Source: Egibacter sp.
GTDB lineage: Bacteria; Actinomycetota; Nitriliruptoria; Euzebyales; Egibacteraceae
Reading direction: 5' to 3'
Length of the DNA stretch: 55,022 nucleotides
Assembly (NCBI GenBank): GCA_003553795.1
Contig: PWFH01000032.1
Span: forward strand, 1-55,022
The notes below the pieces were generated by a model. It did not search any database, was not told the origin of the DNA, and was given only the letters and a program-made list of their open reading frames with translations. Position numbers and translations under genes: made by a program. Shown in pieces: positions 50,749 to 55,022 of this stretch; the stretch's first letter is position 1; each line of letters begins with the position of its first letter.

Positions 50749-51777
50749 TCACACGTGCCGCGAGGGCTCCCAGAGGTCGATGCCCCCGTCGACGGCGTGG
50801 ACGTCGATCTCGGCGAGCTCGTCGTCGCTGAAGGGCGGGGCCTCGAGCGCGGCGAGCGTGCTCTCGAGCTGGGCGACGTCGCGTGCCCCGACGAGCGCGG
50901 AGGTCACGCGCGGGTCGCGCAGCACCCAGGACACGGCCATCTGCGCGAGGCTCTGCCCGCGCCGGTGCGCGATCGCGCCGAGGGCGCGCACGCGGGCGAG
51001 GTTGTCCTCGCTGAGCATCTCGGCGGTCAGCGAGCCGCCCTCGGCGGCCCGGGAGCCCTCGGGCACCCCGTCGAGGTACTTGTCGGTGAGCAGGCCCTGC
51101 CCCAGGGGGCTGAAGACGATGCTGCCGGCCCCGAGCTCGTCGAGGGTGTCGAGCAGCTCCTCCTCGATCCAGCGATTGAGCAGGGAGTAGGAAGGCTGGT
51201 GGATGAGCAGCGGCGTGCCGAGCTTGGCGAGCAGGCTCGCCGCCCGACGGGTGCGCCCGGGCCCGTAGGAGGACACCCCGACGTAGCGTGCCCTGCCGGA
51301 GCGCACCGCGGTGTCGAGGGCTCCCATCGTCTCCTCGAGCGGGGTGTCGGGGTCGGCGCGGTGGGAGTAGAAGACGTCGACGTGGTCGACGCCGAGCCGG
51401 GCGAGGCTCTGGTCGAGGCTCGCGAGGAGGTGCTTGCGCGAGCCACGGTCGCCGTAGGGACCCGGCCACATCCCGTAGCCGGCCTTCGTCGAGAGCACGA
51501 GCTCGTCACGGTGGCCGCGCAGGTCGGTGGCGAGCAGCCGCCCGACGAGCTCCTCGGCCGCCCCCGGCGGGGGCCCGTAGTTGTTCGCGAGGTCGAGGTG
51601 GGTGATCCCGGCGTCGATGGCGCGCAGCACGACCTCGCGCTGACCTTCGAAGGGCCGGTCGTGCCCGAAGTTCTGCCAGAGCCCGAGCGAGATCTCGGGC
51701 AGCTCGAGGCCGCTGCGACCACACCGGCGGTAGCGCATCGCGTCGTAGCGGCCAGGGTCGGGGCGGTAGCGCATCAT
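50749..51777 (-). CDS. Aldo/keto reductase (YghZ-like)
   Basis: 342 aa TIM-barrel NADPH oxidoreductase. Catalytic tetrad by motif: Asp/Tyr in HLDLANNYGP, Lys in LSTKAGYG and His in FYSHRADP; a later YVGVSSYG and a C-terminal NADPH-binding segment WVLRDPRVTSALVGARD. GPYGDRGSRKHLLASLDQSLARLGVDHVD is close to the YghZ/GPR group that reduces aldehydes such as L-glyceraldehyde 3-phosphate. ATG 51777 or 51774, after GGGGAG. Substrate not certain. Confidence 0.9.
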   Translation of the reverse strand: MMRYRPDPGRYDAMRYRRCGRSGLELPEISLGLWQNFGHDRPFEGQREVVLRAIDAGITHLDLANNYGPPPGAAEELVGRLLATDLRGHRDELVLSTKAGYGMWPGPYGDRGSRKHLLASLDQSLARLGVDHVDVFYSHRADPDTPLEETMGALDTAVRSGRARYVGVSSYGPGRTRRAASLLAKLGTPLLIHQPSYSLLNRWIEEELLDTLDELGAGSIVFSPLGQGLLTDKYLDGVPEGSRAAEGGSLTAEMLSEDNLARVRALGAIAHRRGQSLAQMAVSWVLRDPRVTSALVGARDVAQLESTLAALEAPPFSDDELAEIDVHAVDGGIDLWEPSRHV

Positions 51778-51849
51778 GGCACTCCCCTACGGCGACGGCC
51801 ACCGCCTCGCGGCGGCGACGCTGCGGGTCGTGCGCGCGACCCGCGGACG

Positions 51850-51937
51850 TGGTGGAGGGGGGATTCGAACCCACGAGGGGCGAGGCCCCTACCGCATTTC
51901 GAGTGCGGCGCACTAGGCCGGGCTATGCGACTCCACC
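51850..51937 (-). tRNA. tRNA-Ser (anticodon CGA), atypical
   Basis: 88 nt. Acceptor GGTGGAG/CTCCACC, D-stem GCA/TGC, anticodon stem CCGCA/TGCGG with loop CTCGAAA (CGA, reads UCG), long variable arm GGGGC-CTC-GCCCC. Two oddities: a T-U/C mismatch in the T-stem (GTGGG/CCCCC) and discriminator A instead of the G usual in bacterial tRNA-Ser. Its first 15 nt lie inside tadA. CCA is not encoded. The gene is likely real, but expression or charging may be affected. Confidence 0.85.
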
Positions 51938-52432
51938 GGGCTCCGGGAGGGTAGCAACGTCACCGTCGCCTCGCGACCGGGCGCGCTTGGCGCGGAAGAA
52001 GCGCCGCAACAGCGCGGCGGAGGCGTCCGAGCCGACCCCGCGCGTGACCTCGACGCGGTGGTTGAGCCGCTCGTCACGGCAGAGGTCGTAGAGCGAGTCG
52101 ACCGCGCCGGCCTTGGGGTCCGCCGCCCCGTAGACGAGGGCGGGCAGGCGCGCGAGCACGATCGCCCCGGCGCACATCGCGCAGGGCTCGAGGGTGACGT
52201 AGAGCGTGCAGCCCTCGAGGCGCCACGACCCCAGCGCCGCCGCCGCCGCGCGGATCGCGACGACCTCGGCGTGAGCGGTCGGGTCGGCATCGACCTCGCG
52301 GCGGTTGCGCCCGGAGGCGAGCACCTGCCCGGCGGTGACGACGACCGCGCCGACGGGGACGTCGCCGGCGGCCTCGGCCGCGCGCGCCTCCTCGAGCGCG
52401 CGGTCCATCCACAGTCGATCGGTGAGCGTCAC
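51923..52432 (-). CDS. tadA: tRNA adenosine(34) deaminase TadA
   Basis: 169 aa. Zinc deaminase converting A34 to inosine in tRNA-Arg(ACG). HAEVVAIRAA (His/Glu catalytic) and PCAMCAGAIVLARL (two Cys ligands) are canonical. GTG 52432 follows GGAGG by 8 nt, and the C-terminal tail is basic. The TAG stop is inside the D-arm of the tRNA-Ser gene on the same strand, so the last codons are also tRNA. Position near tRNA-Ser parallels M. tuberculosis Rv3752c. Confidence 0.93.
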   Translation of the reverse strand: MTLTDRLWMDRALEEARAAEAAGDVPVGAVVVTAGQVLASGRNRREVDADPTAHAEVVAIRAAAAALGSWRLEGCTLYVTLEPCAMCAGAIVLARLPALVYGAADPKAGAVDSLYDLCRDERLNHRVEVTRGVGSDASAALLRRFFRAKRARSRGDGDVATLPEPGGVA

Positions 52433-52590
52433 GCCGCTGCCCTCCTCGCGGTCGACCGTCCTCGGCGGCCCGTCGTTCGCAGCATCGCACCTCGTGGCGG
52501 CAGCCGCTGCGCCCGCGCGCAGCGGAGGCCGGGGTTCAGCGGAGCGCTGCAGCGGGGTAGACCTGCTCGCGGCGGAGGCGAGAGGACACG

Positions 52591-53826
52591 ATGGACACGA
52601 CCGCACTGCCGACGCCGCCACGCGAGCCCGCCGCAGCGGCCGCGTGGGTCGGCGCGCACCTCGGCGACTGCGTCGCCGACGAGCCTGCTCCGTCGCCGGC
52701 CTTCCGGGGCGGGCAGACCGCTGCCGACGCCGCGCTCGCGGCCTTCGACGTCGCCGGCTACGCCGCCGGACGCAACGAGGTCTGGCCCGAGCACCGCCGG
52801 GGGGCCTCGCGGCTGTCCCCCTACATCCGCCACGGGCTGCTCGATCTGCCACGCCTCTGGGCGGCCGTCGCCGACGGCCCGGCGGGGGACCGCGACAAGT
52901 TCCGCGACGAGCTCGGCTGGCAGGAGTACGCCCGCCACCTCTACGCCCGACTCGGCCCGGGCCTCGCCGCGCCGCTGCGCGGCGAGCCGGTGCGCGGCGG
53001 CAGGCAGGGGGCCGATCCGTGGGACCCCGAGATGGCCTGCATGGACCTCGCGACGTCGGAGCTGCGCCGCGACGGCTGGGTCGTCAACCAGGCGCGGATG
53101 TGGCTCGCCTCGCAGTGGTCGGTGCGCCACGGCCGGGACTGGAGGTCCGGGGAGGAGGCGTTCTTCCGCCACCTCCTCGACGGCTCGCGGGCGGCCAACC
53201 GCACCGGCTGGCAGTGGACCGTCGGCACCGGCAACGCCCGGCGCTACGGCTTCAGCCGGCGGCAGGTCGAGCGCCGGGCCCCGGGGCTGTGCGCGAGCTG
53301 TGCGCTCGCCGATGCCTGCCCGGTGGAGGACTGGCCCGACGCCGGGCGCGACGCCCCCTCGGTGGCCGAGCCCGACCCGCGTCTGCGCCGCGACCCCGAC
53401 CCGCAGGCCACCGGGGGCCCGCACGCGCCGCGCATCGAAGGCGAGGCCGCGGTGGTGTGGCTCACCGCCGAGTCCCTCGGCGACGACGATCCGGCCCTGC
53501 GCGCCCACCCCGAGCTGCCGGCGGTCTTCGTCTTCGACGTGCCGCTGCTCGCGCGGCTGCAGCTGTCGGGCAAGCGCCTCGTCTTCCTCGCGGAGTGCCT
53601 CGCCGATCTCGCGACCCGGCGGGAGGGGGAGGTGCTCCGCGGTGCGCCGACCGCGGCGCTGGGTGGCCGGGCCCTCGCGACGACGTTCGCGCCGGTGCCG
53701 GGCTGGCGCCGGCGCGCCGCGGCCCTCGCACCCGTCGCGCTGCACCCCTGGCGCTGGCTCGTGCGACCCCACGGCGGCCCGGTGACCTCCTACACCGCGT
53801 GGGCCAAGCGCGCAGGGCTGCGGTGA
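52591..53826 (+). CDS. Photolyase/cryptochrome-like FAD protein with permuted domain order and a Cys motif
   Basis: 411 aa. In ordinary photolyases the alpha/beta antenna domain precedes the FAD domain; here the FAD domain comes first. By eye: SRLSPYIR (73-80), ELGWQEYARHL with E107/W110 (matching E274/W277 of E. coli Phr), NQARM (N166), AANRTGWQW with W207 and W209. Next is a Cys cluster C234-x2-C237-x5-C243-P, then a C-terminal part (about 285-350) with VVWLTAESLGDDDPAL and AVFVFDVPLLARLQLSGKRL, like a photolyase N-domain. Such proteins are usually labelled FAD-binding only. Activity is not shown. SD GAGAGGA; a strong terminator follows. Confidence 0.85.
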   Translation: MDTTALPTPPREPAAAAAWVGAHLGDCVADEPAPSPAFRGGQTAADAALAAFDVAGYAAGRNEVWPEHRRGASRLSPYIRHGLLDLPRLWAAVADGPAGDRDKFRDELGWQEYARHLYARLGPGLAAPLRGEPVRGGRQGADPWDPEMACMDLATSELRRDGWVVNQARMWLASQWSVRHGRDWRSGEEAFFRHLLDGSRAANRTGWQWTVGTGNARRYGFSRRQVERRAPGLCASCALADACPVEDWPDAGRDAPSVAEPDPRLRRDPDPQATGGPHAPRIEGEAAVVWLTAESLGDDDPALRAHPELPAVFVFDVPLLARLQLSGKRLVFLAECLADLATRREGEVLRGAPTAALGGRALATTFAPVPGWRRRAAALAPVALHPWRWLVRPHGGPVTSYTAWAKRAGLR

Positions 53827-53831
53827 GCAGG

Positions 53832-53869
53832 CCGACGCGCGGGCGGCCTGGCGGCCACCCGCGCGTCGG
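53832..53869. terminator. Strong bidirectional hairpin between photolyase-like and hsp20 genes
   Basis: CCGACGCGCGGG (53832-53843) pairs perfectly with CCCGCGCGTCGG (53858-53869): 12 bp, 14-nt loop, in the convergent gap. No U-tract. Confidence 0.65.
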
Positions 53870-53895
53870 TCTGCCCGATCGTGTCGATCGTGGCG

Positions 53896-54336
53896 CTAGG
53901 CGTCGATGACGCCCTTGCCGATCTCGATCTTGCGCGGCTTGCGCTCCTCGGGGTGCGGGATCGTCAGCTCGAGCACGCCGTCGTCGAACGTCGCCTCGAT
54001 CGCGTTGGGGTCGGTGCCCTCCGGCAGGCTGAAGCTGCGCTCGAAGCGGCCGTAGGCACGCTCCCGGCGGATCCAGGCGTCCTCGGCGACCTCATCGCCC
54101 ACGGTGCGCTCACCGCAGATCGTGAGCATCCCGTCGTGGGCGGAGACGTCGACGTCCTCCTGCTTCATCCCCGGCAGCTCGACCCGCACGACGGTGCCGT
54201 CGTCGGTGCGGAAGGCGTCGATCGCCGGCAGGAGCGATCCGCTGCGGCCCATCCCGCTGGAGCGGGTGAAGGCCTCGTTCATGTCGCGCTGGAGCGAGGC
54301 GAGCTCGCCCCACGGGTCCCAACGAAGCAGGGCCAT
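53896..54336 (-). CDS. Small heat-shock protein, Hsp20/alpha-crystallin family
   Basis: 146 aa ATP-independent chaperone that holds unfolding proteins. ACD core: RVELPGMKQEDVDVSAHDGMLTICGER, then the RAYGRFERSFSLPEGTDPNAIEATFDDGVLELTIPHPEE signature ending in PHPEERKPRKIEI (an IxI-like tail). ATG 54336 is preceded by AAGGAGG at 6-nt spacing, the best Shine-Dalgarno in the window. A candidate promoter lies 30-60 nt upstream; no full HrcA or HAIR element was seen. Confidence 0.94.
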   Translation of the reverse strand: MALLRWDPWGELASLQRDMNEAFTRSSGMGRSGSLLPAIDAFRTDDGTVVRVELPGMKQEDVDVSAHDGMLTICGERTVGDEVAEDAWIRRERAYGRFERSFSLPEGTDPNAIEATFDDGVLELTIPHPEERKPRKIEIGKGVIDA

Positions 54337-54342
54337 GGTCAA

Positions 54343-54642
54343 CCTCCTTGGCTCGGTTCGCTCTAGATCTTACAACGATAGGCTCAACTTGTCGTAGTCG
54401 AGTGTTGCCATATCTGCAGCCGGTAAACGTGCGCCCCGAGCTTGGCCGGACGCGTGCCCGGCAGCGGGCGCTGAGGGAGGCCCACACGGCCCGAGCCGCA
54501 CAGCCGAAGGCGGTCCCGTGTGGCCGTGTGCCACAGATGCTCACGTCCCTTCAGGAAGGGCTGCGCTGGTCGACGAGGTCAACGATGAGCGCCGAGCCAA
54601 GCGCGCGGCGCGTGGCAACGGTCTCGACTGGGGGGTTGCGGC
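54343..54642. promoter_or_regulatory. 300-nt divergent region with inverted repeats
   Basis: No gene seen. The hsp20 side is AT-rich. On the other side are CACACGGCC (54483-54491) with GGCCGTGTG (54522-54530), a 9-bp inverted repeat, and CCCTTC-AG-GAAGGG (54547-54560), a perfect 6-bp inverted repeat. These may be operators or leader structure for the chemoreceptor-like gene. Confidence 0.4.
54367..54395 (-). promoter_or_regulatory. Candidate hsp20 promoter
   Basis: On the minus strand ACGACA (54390-54395), 17-nt spacer, TAAGAT (54367-54372), followed by a leader of about 25 nt with AAGGAGG. The -35 matches only in its GACA half. Confidence 0.4.
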
Positions 54643-55022
54643 ATGTCGTCGTTGAAGGGTGCGTCGCTGACGAAGCAGTTGATGGGCGGCTTCGGTGTCG
54701 TCGCCGTCCTCATCGTGCTGCTCGGGCTGTTCCTGATCTCAAGGGTTGGCGTGACCAACGAGGGCACGAGGGTGCTCTACGAGGAGAACCTCACCACGGT
54801 GAGGGACGGCCTCGTGGCGCGGGGCATGGTCACGGAGATGGCCCTCAACATCCGCCGCATCCAGGGCGCCGTCGGTGACCAGCCGCAGCAGCAGACCTTC
54901 CAGGAGCACAACCGGGAGATGTTGGAGGCCTACGAGCAGCTCGTCGCCGATCTCACCGACCGGGCTGCCGATGCCGAGCAGGCAGCGCTCATGGAGGAGC
55001 TCGCGGAGGTCTTCAGCGTCCA
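54643..55022 (+). CDS. Methyl-accepting chemotaxis-like protein, N-terminal fragment
   Basis: At least 126 codons, cut by the window end. N-terminal charged residues, one TM helix (about 16-33, VVAVLIVLLGLFLI), then a predicted helical ligand-binding region like the four-helix bundle of MCPs (EGTRVLYEENLTTVRDGLVARG). The rest (second TM, HAMP, signalling domain) would lie beyond. A sensor histidine kinase with the same start cannot be excluded. ATG 54643 follows GGGGGG at 8 nt. Confidence 0.65.
   Translation, partial: MSSLKGASLTKQLMGGFGVVAVLIVLLGLFLISRVGVTNEGTRVLYEENLTTVRDGLVARGMVTEMALNIRRIQGAVGDQPQQQTFQEHNREMLEAYEQLVADLTDRAADAEQAALMEELAEVFSV

Noticed and set aside
54356-54420. HrcA (CIRCE) or HspR (HAIR) operator at hsp20
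   Set aside because: Only partial half-site resemblance (GTTGAGC); no second arm at the correct spacing.

Overview
This window looks like chromosome from a very GC-rich member of the Actinomycetota. The evidence is a WhiB regulator, actinobacterial-type gene neighbourhoods, many GTG/TTG starts, many 4-nt ATGA/GTGA gene overlaps, strong G/C preference at third codon positions, and TANNNT -10 boxes sometimes placed to give leaderless mRNAs. I saw no prophage, insertion sequence, integrase or CRISPR array. The ATP-type PEP carboxykinase and the gene mix would suit an early-branching class such as Nitriliruptoria or Acidimicrobiia, but this placement is only a guess.

Layout. 1-16.8 kb: a DUF3048 lipoprotein, a cyclopropane-fatty-acid-synthase-like methyltransferase flanked on both sides by short tandem repeats, HrpA helicase, an Hsp15-like S4 protein, a glutathionyl-hydroquinone-reductase-like protein, two MFS and two EamA transporters, a branched-chain aminotransferase, a YbaK editing protein, a probable DNA-binding hypothetical protein behind an AT-rich leader, and a translationally coupled PlsC-endonuclease IV pair. 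16.9-32.1 kb: ATP-PEPCK, then a block matching (from memory) M. tuberculosis Rv3677c-Rv3683: MBL hydrolase, RidA, WhiB, two ArsA/Get3-like ATPases, a PonA2-like penicillin-binding protein with PASTA repeats and a metallophosphoesterase. A ClC protein and an NfeD-family protein are inserted in the block. tRNA-Pro(CGG) with its own promoter and terminator, a MazG-like protein and an Eis-like acetyltransferase follow. 32.2-37.7 kb: asd-lysC, recR-ybaB-dnaX and the SRP RNA, all on the minus strand. 38-43.1 kb: a lacI-rbsK-rbsD ribose operon running into a membrane protein and an MFS carrier. 43.2-55 kb: a YlbL-like PDZ/Lon protease coupled to a site-2 protease, tRNA-Ser(GGA), a GAF-GGDEF-EAL protein, an iron alcohol dehydrogenase, heme A synthase, an aldo/keto reductase, tRNA-Ser(CGA) overlapping tadA, a photolyase-like protein with apparently permuted domain order, Hsp20, and the start of a chemoreceptor-like gene cut by the window end.

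How it fits together. Most genes are housekeeping: aspartate-family biosynthesis (lysC, asd), replication and recombination (dnaX, ybaB, recR), DNA repair (nfo, photolyase-like), tRNA quality and modification (ybaK, tadA), membrane lipid synthesis (plsC, cfa-like), cell wall growth (PonA2-like) and gluconeogenesis (pckA). The points most worth a second look are the permuted photolyase-like protein with a Cys motif, the catalytically degenerate NfeD beside the asymmetric ArsA pair, the tadA/tRNA-Ser overlap with an unusual tRNA, the 13-bp repeat array beside the cfa-like gene, the LacI operator candidate, and a perfect 11-bp-arm palindrome at 50667-50689. Everything here was read by eye, with no database search.
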